Shown here: in pieces, positions 1 through 8,526 of the stretch
Layout: each line of letters starts with the position of its first letter
Numbering within the stretch: the first letter of the stretch is position 1
From: Pseudomonadota bacterium
GTDB taxonomy: Bacteria; Pseudomonadota; Gammaproteobacteria; JAKAQQ01
Assembly (NCBI GenBank): GCA_021810635.1
Contig: JAJZIH010000010.1
Span: 1 to 64,000, forward strand
Direction: 5' to 3'
DNA: 64,000 nucleotides
The notes under the pieces: model-generated
Databases searched by the model: none
What the model was told of the DNA's origin: nothing
The model's input: the letters and a program-made list of their open reading frames with translations, nothing else
Position numbers and translations under genes: made by a program

Positions 1-1
1 G

Positions 2-73
2 GCGGACCGCCTTCAGAAGGCCCGCCACAAGCTGTTCCACACCATTCGTGAACAGGATCTCAAATCCGGCTGA
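2..73 (+). CDS. C-terminal end of an unidentified protein (partial)
   Basis: The reading frame open at the left edge encodes a 23-residue basic, helical-looking tail (ending QDLKSG) and stops with TGA, 62 bases before the fumC start. The rest of the gene lies outside the window, and the tail alone does not identify a family. Confidence 0.45.
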   Translation, partial: ADRLQKARHKLFHTIREQDLKSG

Positions 74-135
74 GAATGATCCCTGACACTCACTCTTCAG
101 ACTCATTTAAGGATTGGAAAATACTGGGAGAACCG

Positions 136-1548
136 ATGAAGAAACCTTCCATTTCGGATCCGGAGCGGATTGAGCATGACACCATGGGGGAATTGCGTGT
201 CCCCGCCCACGCCCTCTGGGGGGCCCAGACCCAACGGGCAATCCTGAACTTCCCGATCAGCGGGGAACGCATGCCCTTTCCATTCATCCGGGCTTTGGCA
301 CTGATCAAGGAAGCTTCGGCGCGTGCCAATGCCAGCATCGGGCGCATGGACCCCGACATGTCCGAAGCCATCGCGCAGGCCGCCTCCACCATCGCCGAGG
401 GGGAGCATCGCGACCAGTTCCCGCTTGACGTGTTTCAGACGGGTTCGGGAACCAGTACCAACATGAATGTCAACGAGGTGATCGCGCATCTCGCCACCCG
501 GCGTTTGGGCACGGCGGTCCACCCCAATGACCATGTCAACATGAGCCAGAGCAGCAATGATGTGATTCCAACGGCCATTCACCTCAGTGCGCTCCTGGTC
601 TGGCGCGACCAGTTGGCGCCGGCTCTCTTGCATCTTGAGGAAACCATCGGGAAGCGAAGCCGGGAGCTGGCCCAGGTCGTCAAAACCGGGAGAACCCATC
701 TCATGGATGCCATGCCGGTCACGCTGGGGCAGGAACTCGGTGGGTGGGCGGCGCAGATTCGCCATGATCGGGAGCGTCTCGAGGATGCGGTCGGCCGACT
801 CCGGAGACTGGCGCTGGGTGGGACCGCGGTCGGCACCGGCATCAATGCTCCGCCCGGCTTTGCCGCTCAAGCGATCCGCGAGCTCGGCAAGATCACGGGC
901 CTCGCACTGCTTCCGGCCGACAATTTGTTTGCCGCTCTGGCCAGCCAGGACGATGCGGTCGAGTGCTCGGGCGCCTTGCGGACGCTCGCGGTCAGCCTCA
1001 TGAAGATCGCCAATGATCTGCGGTGGATGAACAGTGGACCGCTGACCGGACTGTCCGAGATCCATCTTCGGGATCTTCAGCCCGGCAGCAGCATCATGCC
1101 GGGGAAGGTCAATCCCGTGATCCCGGAAGCCGTGGCCATGGTAGCGGCTCAGGTCATCGGTCAGGATGTGGCGGTGACGATCGCGGGGCAGTCCGGCAGT
1201 TTCGAACTCAATGTCATGTTGCCGCTCATTGCCCGGAACGTTCTGGTTGGCGCCTCCCTGTTGGCGGAGGCGAGCCGCTTGCTCGCGGACCGAGCGATCG
1301 CCGACTTTGAGGTGCATGAGGAGCACCTGCGTGAGAAACTGTCTCTGAATCCGATTCTGGTCACCGCCTTGAACCCCATCATCGGCTATGAGAAAGCCGC
1401 CCGGATTGCAAAAGAAGCCTACCAGACCGGCCGCCCGGTCATTGCAGTGGCACGGGAGCAGAGCGGGCTCAGCGAAGCCGAGCTGTTCAGGTTGCTGGAC
1501 CCTTTGTTGCTCACGGCGACCCCGGACGCTGCGCCCGGCAGGAAATGA
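136..1548 (+). CDS. fumC: Class II fumarate hydratase
   Basis: Fumarase C interconverts fumarate and malate in the TCA cycle as an iron-independent cytoplasmic homotetramer. All family landmarks are visible in order: a GAQTQR segment near the N-terminus, [39 protein letters not shown] and the fumarase/lyase signature [11 protein letters not shown]. The protein is about 470 residues, normal for the family. The frame is open from 76, but I place the start at 136 because GGGAG at 126-130 sits five bases upstream and the resulting N-terminus matches known enzymes. A NUDIX gene follows 15 bases later. Confidence 0.96.
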   Translation: MKKPSISDPERIEHDTMGELRVPAHALWGAQTQRAILNFPISGERMPFPFIRALALIKEASARANASIGRMDPDMSEAIAQAASTIAEGEHRDQFPLDVFQTGSGTSTNMNVNEVIAHLATRRLGTAVHPNDHVNMSQSSNDVIPTAIHLSALLVWRDQLAPALLHLEETIGKRSRELAQVVKTGRTHLMDAMPVTLGQELGGWAAQIRHDRERLEDAVGRLRRLALGGTAVGTGINAPPGFAAQAIRELGKITGLALLPADNLFAALASQDDAVECSGALRTLAVSLMKIANDLRWMNSGPLTGLSEIHLRDLQPGSSIMPGKVNPVIPEAVAMVAAQVIGQDVAVTIAGQSGSFELNVMLPLIARNVLVGASLLAEASRLLADRAIADFEVHEEHLREKLSLNPILVTALNPIIGYEKAARIAKEAYQTGRPVIAVAREQSGLSEAELFRLLDPLLLTATPDAAPGRK

Positions 1549-1563
1549 AAGGAGTGCGGGGAA

Positions 1564-2199
1564 ATGAAGTCGGGGACAGGCAACCCGGCAAGGGCCCGGC
1601 AGGCCTATGCCGAGTTGCTTCTCCATCTGGCCCCTGACCCGCCACCCTGGCCCGAGACCCGTCTGGTCCCAGCCGCGGTCCTCATGCTGGTCGTGGGCCA
1701 AGCCCGTCCGGCGTTTTTGATGACCGTGAGGGGGGAAGGCTTGCGTGAGCACCCCGGTGAAACCGCGTTCCCGGGGGGCCGCGTGGATCCAGGGGATGCG
1801 AGCCCCCTGGAAACGGGCCTGAGGGAACTTAACGAGGAAGTTGGGATTAAATCGCATGATATTCATTTCATTGGTTATTTACATGTTATTCCGATCTTCT
1901 CCAGCGGCTATGGCGTGATCCCGGTTGTCGCTCGGTTTGAGGGAGATTGGGAGAGGTCCATCCAAGTGCCAAACTTTGAGGTTTCCCGTGTCTTCCTGCT
2001 GCCTTTGGAAATCGCACTGGACCGGACGCGTTACGTCTTCAAGACCGTCCCGGGCAGTCGCTCAATGGTCCCGATCCTGGACTGGGAAGACGGGCCCCCG
2101 GTCTGGGGAGCGACGGCCCGCATCCTGATGTCCGCGATCGAAGGGGCGCCCGACGTCGACGGACGGGATGAGACCCCTCCGGTTACACTCAACCCATGA
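1564..2199 (+). CDS. NUDIX hydrolase, CoA pyrophosphatase type
   Basis: A 211-residue NUDIX protein. The segment LMTVRGEGLREHPGETAFPG fits the UPF0035 motif that marks coenzyme A pyrophosphatases and lies directly before the NUDIX box, which ends RELNEEVGI. Such enzymes cleave CoA and CoA esters to 4'-phosphopantetheine and 3',5'-ADP. AAAGGAG lies nine bases before the ATG. The stop overlaps the ATG of the following MazG-like gene by four bases, so the two nucleotide-cleaving enzymes are probably translated together. The substrate is inferred from the motif only. Confidence 0.85.
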   Translation: MKSGTGNPARARQAYAELLLHLAPDPPPWPETRLVPAAVLMLVVGQARPAFLMTVRGEGLREHPGETAFPGGRVDPGDASPLETGLRELNEEVGIKSHDIHFIGYLHVIPIFSSGYGVIPVVARFEGDWERSIQVPNFEVSRVFLLPLEIALDRTRYVFKTVPGSRSMVPILDWEDGPPVWGATARILMSAIEGAPDVDGRDETPPVTLNP

Positions 2200-2684
2200 A
2201 AGACTTTGGTCCGGACCCGGGATCCCCGCTTTTCCCGTCGCCCGATGCCCGGGCCGGCTTCGGCGCGTTGTGGGAGGCCGCGCAGCAAATCCAGGAGGCG
2301 GCCTCGCGGGCCGGTTTTGACTGGAAGACCCGTTCAGGGATACTCGACAAACTGGCCGAAGAACTGGCTGAGCTCCGGGTTGCGGATCAGGAGGGTTCCC
2401 GGACTGCCCTGATGGAAGAGCTCGGCGATATCCTGTTTGTCCTGATTCACTATGCCTGGTGGACCGGAATCGCTCTGGATCAGGCTCTGGATGCCACCCG
2501 GCTCAAGTTCCGCAAAAGATTCGATGCGCTTCAGGATGCGGCAGCCATCCAAGGTCGGAAACTGTTCGAACTTTCTCCCTCTGAACTGGATTCCCTCTGG
2601 CAGGAGGTCAAGCGAAAACTTGCCGTCACGCCGGATATCCAGCCCCAGAACCCGAAATCTCAGACCGGGCGTGCCGATGACTGA
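2196..2684 (+). CDS. MazG-family nucleoside triphosphate pyrophosphohydrolase, half-length
   Basis: A 162-residue protein containing one MazG helical domain. The metal-binding acidic motifs EELAEL and EELGDILF are visible around residues 54-80, followed by an RLKFRKRFDAL segment typical of MazG C-terminal domains. Canonical MazG is about 260 residues with two such domains, so this is a single-domain version. It is translationally coupled to the upstream NUDIX gene (ATGA overlap), which suggests a shared nucleotide or cofactor house-cleaning role. The true substrate cannot be read from the sequence. Confidence 0.82.
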   Translation: MKDFGPDPGSPLFPSPDARAGFGALWEAAQQIQEAASRAGFDWKTRSGILDKLAEELAELRVADQEGSRTALMEELGDILFVLIHYAWWTGIALDQALDATRLKFRKRFDALQDAAAIQGRKLFELSPSELDSLWQEVKRKLAVTPDIQPQNPKSQTGRADD

Positions 2685-3029
2685 CGGGCGGAGAACCCCC
2701 TCTGGAATCGCCCTGGGTAATGCCGGGACCCTCCAGGCTGGCGAAGTGGGTTTCGTGGCTGACCGCTTGGCCTCGGGCTGGAGTTGCTTCCGGAGCTGTC
2801 GGAAGGATGGGCTGAGCCCGCCCCGGATTGGGCGGAAACCCGCCGGGTCGCTGGCAGGGATTCGTGGGTCTCGATGTCGCCGCCCATTCCATGACGGCGC
2901 GCGACAAAGCACCCGGTGTCTTGAAGAAGCGGCCCCGGGCCGGGTGTTTGGGGTCACCGACCTCGTTCGGATCGCAGACGGATCCGGACCCGGGTTCCAT
3001 CACACGCGGGCCCGTTCGGGTCCTGATTC
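2685..3029 (+). other. Intergenic stretch without a supported gene
   Basis: These 345 bases between the MazG-like gene and the potassium channel are open in several frames only because they are GC-rich. The conceptual peptides are rich in R, G, P and S, show no family motif and lack a convincing ribosome binding site. I see no repeat, tRNA or clear terminator. Confidence 0.5.
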
Positions 3030-4205
3030 ATGAACGGCCGTTGGCCCTGGTGGGGGCAACTCACCCGGCCTTTCCGGGAAATGCACGAGTCGTCCACGAT
3101 CCACCTGATTTTGGGGTTCTGGGTCATCACGCTTGGAGTGATTAGCGGCATCGATGATGGATTCTGGAGATCCGTCATCCTGGGGCATCTGCCATTTCCC
3201 GGTCCCGGGTTTGGCACCTGGCTGCAGTCGCTGTTCTGGACGGTTTCGTTCATGCTGCTCGGGATTGGACTCTTTTCTCGATCCCGGCTGATCTGGTTCC
3301 TGACCGTGATGCTGTTCTTTGTTCGCGTGGCCTGGCTGGCGCGGCTGGGTGAGCTTTGGAGTGATCCCGTGCTGACCATCGGGATTGCGGTGGCGGTGGC
3401 GGCTCTGATCCGGCTGAACCAGAGGTTCCGCCGCAGCAGCCTCGGGAGCGGGGCGCTTCTGGCCACCATTCTCCTGATTTTCCTTTTTGGCTATTCGGTT
3501 TTCGGCACCTATCTTTTGGGCAGTCATTTCACCCCCCCCGTCCACTCCCTGCTGACGGCCTTTTATTTTTCGGTCGTGACGCTCTCCACGGTCGGCTACG
3601 GGGATATCACGCCGCATGGTTTTGAAGCCCGTCTGTTTGTGAGTTCCGTCATCCTGCTGGGCCTGACGGTCCTGACCGTTTCGCTCAGTGCGATCATTTT
3701 GCCGGTGCTGCAGCGCCGTCTGGAGTCCCTGATCATGCCAAACCGTGTTATCCGCCCCCGCCGCAACCATTTCCTGATTGCGGGCAACTCATCGCTGGCC
3801 CGAAACGCCTATCGGGAGCTCAACCAGCGCAAGCAGAAGGTCACCTTCATCGTAAATGAGCCCTTCGAAATCGCCGGCGAATCCAAGCTGGACATCGTGC
3901 TCGGCGATGCAACCGATCTGGAGGTGCTGCGCAACGTGCAGGCCAGCGATGCCAAAGCCCTGTTGGCCCTCAGTGATGATGATTCCGAGAACGCCTTTGT
4001 CGTGCTGGCCGCCAAAGAGCTCGATCCCCCCGTCAAAACGGTTGCCGTGGTGCATAACTCCAAAAACCTGAGCCGCCTGAAACGCGTCCACCCGGATGTC
4101 CTGCTGGCGCCCCAGGTCATGGGTGGACGGGTCCTGGCGATGTACTTGACTGGCCAGAAAATCGAGACCGACCGGTTCATGGATGATTTCCTTTCGGTAT
4201 TTTAA
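3030..4205 (+). CDS. kch: Voltage-gated-like potassium channel with RCK (TrkA-N) domain
   Basis: A 391-residue inner-membrane protein resembling E. coli Kch along its length. Several hydrophobic segments lie between residues 24 and 225. The K+ selectivity filter TVGYGD falls at residues 187-192, before the last transmembrane helix. A cytoplasmic RCK/TrkA-N Rossmann domain begins near residue 245 with HFLIAGNSSLA and contains LALSDDDSENAFVVL, close to the Kch counterpart. The gene stands alone, with about 345 bases of non-coding DNA before it. Its gating ligand is unknown. Confidence 0.88.
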   Translation: MNGRWPWWGQLTRPFREMHESSTIHLILGFWVITLGVISGIDDGFWRSVILGHLPFPGPGFGTWLQSLFWTVSFMLLGIGLFSRSRLIWFLTVMLFFVRVAWLARLGELWSDPVLTIGIAVAVAALIRLNQRFRRSSLGSGALLATILLIFLFGYSVFGTYLLGSHFTPPVHSLLTAFYFSVVTLSTVGYGDITPHGFEARLFVSSVILLGLTVLTVSLSAIILPVLQRRLESLIMPNRVIRPRRNHFLIAGNSSLARNAYRELNQRKQKVTFIVNEPFEIAGESKLDIVLGDATDLEVLRNVQASDAKALLALSDDDSENAFVVLAAKELDPPVKTVAVVHNSKNLSRLKRVHPDVLLAPQVMGGRVLAMYLTGQKIETDRFMDDFLSVF

Positions 4206-4330
4206 AAGGCCCAGACGATCGCCATCCGGGGATGAAGATGGAGAGTGCATTCTTCCGCAAGTTGGGTCTATACTGAAGCCGATGCCCTCCCGGGGGTGCC
4301 CCGCGTGGAGAGCTTCGATTGGAGGTTGCC

Positions 4331-4768
4331 ATGATGAAGCGAGCTTTGATTATTGTCTCCCTGATCGGATTTTGGGGATGGGGTGGTTTGGCCTTCGCCC
4401 ACTCCGCCTTGGTCAGCCCATCCCAACCCCATGCCGTCATTTCGACTGGCCTGCCGGCCAGCACCCACTGGTACGCCGTCAAGGTCCTGTCGATCGACGG
4501 CCAACTGATGCCTTTGCACGCGAATCGCATGGACTATTGGATCTCGCCCGGGCGCCATACCATCAGCTTCCAGGTCACCATGAATAGCCTGACCGGCGGG
4601 CCGGGTATTTGGCCGTCCGGGAGGGGTGGGCCGGAGCACCGCCGGAGCATCACCCTGAACTTCAGGCAGGGGTGGGAGTATTTTTTCGGGGCAAAAGTGG
4701 AACATAGTGAAGCATCCACCTGGAAGCCTTTTCTGATTATGAAAAAAAAGCTTTCCGGGGGGCGTTGA
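4331..4768 (+). CDS. Small exported protein of unknown function
   Basis: A 145-residue protein with a clear Sec signal peptide (MMKRAL, then a hydrophobic run ending GLAFAHS, cleavage probably near residue 23). The frame also opens at 4319, but GGAGG at 4321-4325 lies five bases before ATG 4331, which settles the start. The mature part is beta-rich in appearance, with a YWISPGRHTISFQV segment like those in small exported domains that carry a peptide-linked turn. I do not recognise a named family. Probably periplasmic. Confidence 0.7.
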   Translation: MMKRALIIVSLIGFWGWGGLAFAHSALVSPSQPHAVISTGLPASTHWYAVKVLSIDGQLMPLHANRMDYWISPGRHTISFQVTMNSLTGGPGIWPSGRGGPEHRRSITLNFRQGWEYFFGAKVEHSEASTWKPFLIMKKKLSGGR

Positions 4769-4832
4769 GAATCCGTTAATCTCGTCCATCATGCCCATCC
4801 ATAAAAGCAGGACATTGCTTTTGCTGTAGAAA

Positions 4833-4858
4833 CAGGGGTTCGGCCTGCCGGACCCCTG
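4833..4858 (+). terminator. Hairpin between the exported protein and degV
   Basis: CAGGGGTTCGG (4833-4843) pairs with CCGGACCCCTG (4848-4858) across a CCTG loop, an 11-bp stem with one mismatch. It lies 65 bases after the stop of the exported protein and 66 bases before the degV-family start. No strong T-run follows, so it may be a leader structure rather than a simple intrinsic terminator. Confidence 0.4.
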
Positions 4859-4924
4859 GCTTATCGCCAGTCCGTTGTCCTGATTTTGTTTTGCGATTAT
4901 TCAAGACACCCAGTGGAGAACAAC

Positions 4925-5854
4925 ATGAGAGTGGGGATCGTAACTGATGCGGCCTGTGACCTGCCTGCAAACTTCATCGGGTCAGGCCGTGTGGAGATTC
5001 TGCCGATCAGCCTTTATGTGGGAACCCAGATGTTCACGGACGCACGTGACGAAGCCCAGACCTTGCGGTTTTACCAGATCTACCTGGGTTCTCATGAACA
5101 CCGGGCGATTACCAAACCATTGCCACCCAAGGAAATTGCCAATCTTTTCCTTTCCCAATGGGTCACGCGGTATGACCGGATCCTGGTGTTGACGGTCGCC
5201 TCGACCCGCAGCGAGATCTACAAGAATACGAGCGAGGCGTCCTATACGATCCTCCGGGAATACAAGAAAATCCGGGCGGCAGCCGGCATTGCGGAACCTT
5301 TTCTGATGCGTGTGTTTGACACGCATACCCTGTTCACCGGTCAGGCCACGATGGTGTTTGAAGCCTTGCGCCTGCGGGATGTCGGCCGCCAGGGTTTCGA
5401 TGCCATCCGCCGCCAGCTTGAAGTGATCCAGCCCAAGGTCCGGACCTACCTCTTGCCCCAGGATGTCTATTACGTCCATAACCGGGCCCGGTTACGGGGA
5501 GAGGAGAGCGTCGGCTGGCTCACCTTACAGGTTGGCAACTTTCTCAATGTCAAGCCGGTGATCCAGATGGTTCATGGGGAGACGGAAATCGTGGCCAAGG
5601 TCAGGAAATTTGAAGGAGGGCTCGAGTGGCTGTTCCAGAAGGTCCGGAACGACATCGGGCAGGGGCTTCCCGTCAAGATGGTGTGCATGAGCTATGGGGG
5701 GGATCTCGAGGAAATCAAAAGCGAGCCCCGGTATCAGGAGTTCGTTGCCTTTGCCCATCAGAACAAAATCGCAACCTCACTGGCCCTGATGAGCATTACG
5801 GCGGGAATCTACGTGGGCCGGGGCGGGTTTTCGCTTTCGTACGTGGCACCGTGA
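4925..5854 (+). CDS. DegV family protein
   Basis: A 309-residue DegV-like protein. The N-terminus MRVGIVTDAACDLP matches the family opening, and LPISLYVG follows at the usual spacing. The central LTVASTRSEIYKNT segment corresponds to the family loop that contacts the bound lipid. DegV proteins bind fatty acids, in some bacteria as the donor subunit of a fatty acid kinase, but no kinase gene lies nearby. GGAG at 4915-4918 is six bases before the ATG, so I prefer this start to the longer frame from 4886. Confidence 0.85.
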   Translation: MRVGIVTDAACDLPANFIGSGRVEILPISLYVGTQMFTDARDEAQTLRFYQIYLGSHEHRAITKPLPPKEIANLFLSQWVTRYDRILVLTVASTRSEIYKNTSEASYTILREYKKIRAAAGIAEPFLMRVFDTHTLFTGQATMVFEALRLRDVGRQGFDAIRRQLEVIQPKVRTYLLPQDVYYVHNRARLRGEESVGWLTLQVGNFLNVKPVIQMVHGETEIVAKVRKFEGGLEWLFQKVRNDIGQGLPVKMVCMSYGGDLEEIKSEPRYQEFVAFAHQNKIATSLALMSITAGIYVGRGGFSLSYVAP

Positions 5855-5905
5855 AGTGGTGGAGTCTCGCCTGGCCGGAAGTGCTTCTCGCCCGATGGAG
5901 TGATT

Positions 5906-5937
5906 GCTCTGTAGATTAGGCCATCGATCTGCAGAGC
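5906..5937. terminator. Hairpin between convergent degV-family gene and uppP
   Basis: GCTCTGTAGAT (5906-5916) and ATCTGCAGAGC (5927-5937) form an 11-bp stem with one G-U-type mismatch and a 10-base loop. It lies between two genes that converge and could end transcription from either side, but no T-run flanks it. The rest of 5855-6099 shows no gene. Confidence 0.4.
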
Positions 5938-6099
5938 GACAGACGACCATCACTCGCCGACAAGAACAATCCTGGTCAGCTATTCGATATGGCTACATTC
6001 TGCATCCCGAAACGCTGGAAAACTCTCATTGAAACCTGAAATTCAAGGGTTTTTAGCAATCCGAGCGCAGATTAGGCGGGAAGAACTTCAGCCTCATGC

Positions 6100-6945
6100 C
6101 TAATGCAAGGAGATTCCATGGAGGATGAGGGCAGCGGTTCCGGCCAGGATGCAATAGAGGGCAAAGGGCCTGAGCGCGGTGACTTCCCGCTTTCGGAAGT
6201 AGCGCATGAGGAACCAGGTGCTGAACCAGGCACAGGCACCCGCCAAGACTCCGGCCACCAGAATGCTGCCGAGCAGGTGTCCCGCTCCGGTATGGGATAA
6301 AAACAGCTTCGGAATTTCGAGGAGCCCGGCGGCCGCAATAATCGGGGTCGCGAGCAGGAAGGAGAAGCGGGCGGAAGCTTCGTAGTTCAATCCGGTGGCG
6401 AGTCCGGAAACCAGGGTGGCGCCCGACCGGGAGATTCCGGGAAGGAGGGCCGTGGCCTGGGCCAGACCAATGAAAAGGGCTTGCCGAAGAGTGAGATCGT
6501 CCAATTCTTGCTTTGCGGTGCGCCTTTTCAGCCGATCCCCCAACCCGAGGATCACGCCGTTGATGATGAGGAAAATCGCTGCGACGACGAAACCCGCGAA
6601 CAAGCTACGAACCCATTTTTCCAAGGCCAGCCCCAGAAGCCCGGCCGGAACGGTCCCGATGACGAGGCGCCAAAACAGGCGAGTTTCCGGTTCGAGAGGC
6701 TGCCCCCGGGTCCGCACCAGGCTTTTCAGGATGCTCCACCAGTCCCTCCAGAAGTAAAGCAGGAGAGCCGTTGCCGTTCCGACATGAAGGACCACGATGA
6801 ACGGGAGAAACCAGGGGGCGGCGCGGTTGATTTCAAGGTGCAGGAGGGCCGGGACCAGAATGCTGTGGCCCAGGCTGGATACGGGGAAAAGTTCGGTGAA
6901 GCCCTGGAGAATCGCCAGCAGAAATAATGGGCTCACCATCATCAA
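6100..6945 (-). CDS. uppP: Undecaprenyl-diphosphatase (BacA/UppP)
   Basis: An integral membrane phosphatase that recycles undecaprenyl diphosphate to the monophosphate carrier for peptidoglycan and O-antigen synthesis. Both catalytic motifs are present: QGFTELFPVSSLGH near the N-terminus and PGISRSGAT in the middle. About eight hydrophobic segments and 281 residues are normal. The first codons include three consecutive Met residues (6945, 6942, 6939). The start overlaps the stop of the upstream aldehyde dehydrogenase by four bases, so it is coupled to a lysine-catabolic pair, an unusual partnership. Confidence 0.94.
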   Translation of the reverse strand: MMMVSPLFLLAILQGFTELFPVSSLGHSILVPALLHLEINRAAPWFLPFIVVLHVGTATALLLYFWRDWWSILKSLVRTRGQPLEPETRLFWRLVIGTVPAGLLGLALEKWVRSLFAGFVVAAIFLIINGVILGLGDRLKRRTAKQELDDLTLRQALFIGLAQATALLPGISRSGATLVSGLATGLNYEASARFSFLLATPIIAAAGLLEIPKLFLSHTGAGHLLGSILVAGVLAGACAWFSTWFLMRYFRKREVTALRPFALYCILAGTAALILHGISLH

Positions 6946-8498
6946 TCCGGCTGATTCCTGTCTACACGGAACCGGATCCCCTGGGCCAGGGGAAGTTCGC
7001 GGCTCCAGTTGATGGTATTGGTCTGGCGTCGCATGTAGTTTTTCCAGGCATCCGTTCCGGCCTCTCGTCCGCCCCCTGTTTCCTTCTCACCGCCGAAAGC
7101 GCCGCCGATTTCCGCCCCCGAAGTGCCGATGTTGATATTGGCAATTCCGCAATCGCTGCCCCGAGATGACAGGAATAGCTCGGCCCGGCGAAGATTCGTC
7201 GTGAACAGCGCCGAGGACAGACCTTGTGGAACGGCATTCTGGAGCCGGATGGCCTCTTCGAACTGGCGGAACGTCAGGACATAGAGGATCGGGGCAAAGG
7301 TTTCGCGACGGACCAAAGGCCAGTCCGGGGAAGCCTCAACTAGAGTCGGTTCGACAAAATGGCCGGGGCCCTCGATCCGGCGCCCCCCGTACAGGATCTT
7401 GGCACCCAGCCGCTTGAGCTCTTCGATGACCGCCAGATATCGTTCCACTGCCGGCTCGTCGATCAGGGGCCCCATGAGGGTTGCGGGATCCAGGGGATGG
7501 CCGATGCGGATCTGGCGGTAGGCCAGAACCAGCCGGTCGAGGAGGGGTTTCGCGATCTCTTCCGCGACAATCAGGCGCCGCGTCGTCGTGCACCGCTGGC
7601 CGGCGGTACCGACGGCCCCAAAGACGATTGAAGGTACGGCCAAATCGAGATCGGCCGTTTCATCGACTAAAACGGCATTGTTACCGCCGAGCTCCATAAG
7701 CGACCGGCCCAGCTGGGCCGCACGGATTTCGGAAACCTTCCGCCCGACCGCTGTGGATCCGGTAAACGACAGGAGCCCAAGGCGCGGATCCGCACAAAAC
7801 CGTTCAGCCAGACGGTTTTCATGATCAATCATCAGACTGGAGAACTGGGGAAACTGGTTTTTGGAAAGGACATCAATCACGATTTTCTGCACCGCAATCG
7901 CCGAGAGCATGCCTTTCGGAGATGGCTTCCAGATCACGGTATTGCCGCAGATGGCCGCGAGGAATGCATTCCAAGAGTAGACGGCCACCGGGAAGTTGAA
8001 TGCGGTGACGATTCCCACGACGCCCAGAGGATGCCACTGTTCCATCATGCGGTGCTCGGGCCGCTCCGAAACCAGGGTTCGCCCGTACAGCATGCGTGAC
8101 TGCCCAAGCGAAAAATCGGCCATGTCGATCATCTCCTGGACTTCGCCGCTCCCTTCGGCTTTGATCTTGCCGACCTCAAGGCTGACCAGGCTGCCCAGCG
8201 CCTCCTTGTGCGTGCGCAGGGCCTCACCGATGAGGCGGATGGCCTCTCCTCGGCGGGGAGCCGGGATGGACCGCCATTTTTCGCCGATGGCCCGGCTTTC
8301 TTCCAGAAGGCGTTCATAATCATCCGGGTCCGTGGGCTCGACCTGGGCGATGATCTCGCCGGTGGCCGGGTTGTGGACCGGGAGGGTGAGGGATCCGGCA
8401 CCGGGGAGCCATCCGCTGCGACTGGCAAAGGTGCCCTGGATGACTTGCCCAGGGGAGAGATGGAGTTCTGAGAAAACCTGTCGGACCAGCGGATCCAT
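6942..8498 (-). CDS. amaB: ALDH7-type aldehyde dehydrogenase (alpha-aminoadipic semialdehyde dehydrogenase)
   Basis: Closely resembles human ALDH7A1 (antiquitin) and bacterial AmaB, which oxidise 2-aminoadipate 6-semialdehyde to 2-aminoadipate with NAD+. Visible features are HPLGVVGIVTAFNFPVAVY, the SFTGSTAVG NAD loop, ELGGNNA with the general base Glu, the nucleophile region GTAGQRCTTTRRL, and the C-terminal SGAEIGGAFGGEKETGGGRE. The frame opens at 8573, but AGGAG five bases before ATG 8498 gives a 518-residue protein of the family length. It follows a dehydrogenase gene of the same pathway by 28 bases. Confidence 0.9.
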   Translation of the reverse strand: MDPLVRQVFSELHLSPGQVIQGTFASRSGWLPGAGSLTLPVHNPATGEIIAQVEPTDPDDYERLLEESRAIGEKWRSIPAPRRGEAIRLIGEALRTHKEALGSLVSLEVGKIKAEGSGEVQEMIDMADFSLGQSRMLYGRTLVSERPEHRMMEQWHPLGVVGIVTAFNFPVAVYSWNAFLAAICGNTVIWKPSPKGMLSAIAVQKIVIDVLSKNQFPQFSSLMIDHENRLAERFCADPRLGLLSFTGSTAVGRKVSEIRAAQLGRSLMELGGNNAVLVDETADLDLAVPSIVFGAVGTAGQRCTTTRRLIVAEEIAKPLLDRLVLAYRQIRIGHPLDPATLMGPLIDEPAVERYLAVIEELKRLGAKILYGGRRIEGPGHFVEPTLVEASPDWPLVRRETFAPILYVLTFRQFEEAIRLQNAVPQGLSSALFTTNLRRAELFLSSRGSDCGIANINIGTSGAEIGGAFGGEKETGGGREAGTDAWKNYMRRQTNTINWSRELPLAQGIRFRVDRNQPD

Positions 8499-8526
8499 GG
8501 GGGCTCCTGGTGACGGGGGAACCGTT

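Noticed and set aside
103-1866. Long minus-strand open frame opposite fumC
   Set aside because: It mirrors fumC codons, has an R/G/P-rich composition and no motifs. The same applies to the long antisense frames opposite icd (17808-19121), mtnA (51511-52803) and gyrA (53129-55429).
2677-3033. Possible small gene after the MazG-like gene starting MTDGRRTPSG
   Set aside because: No ribosome binding site, low-complexity arginine/glycine/serine content and competing open frames in other phases.
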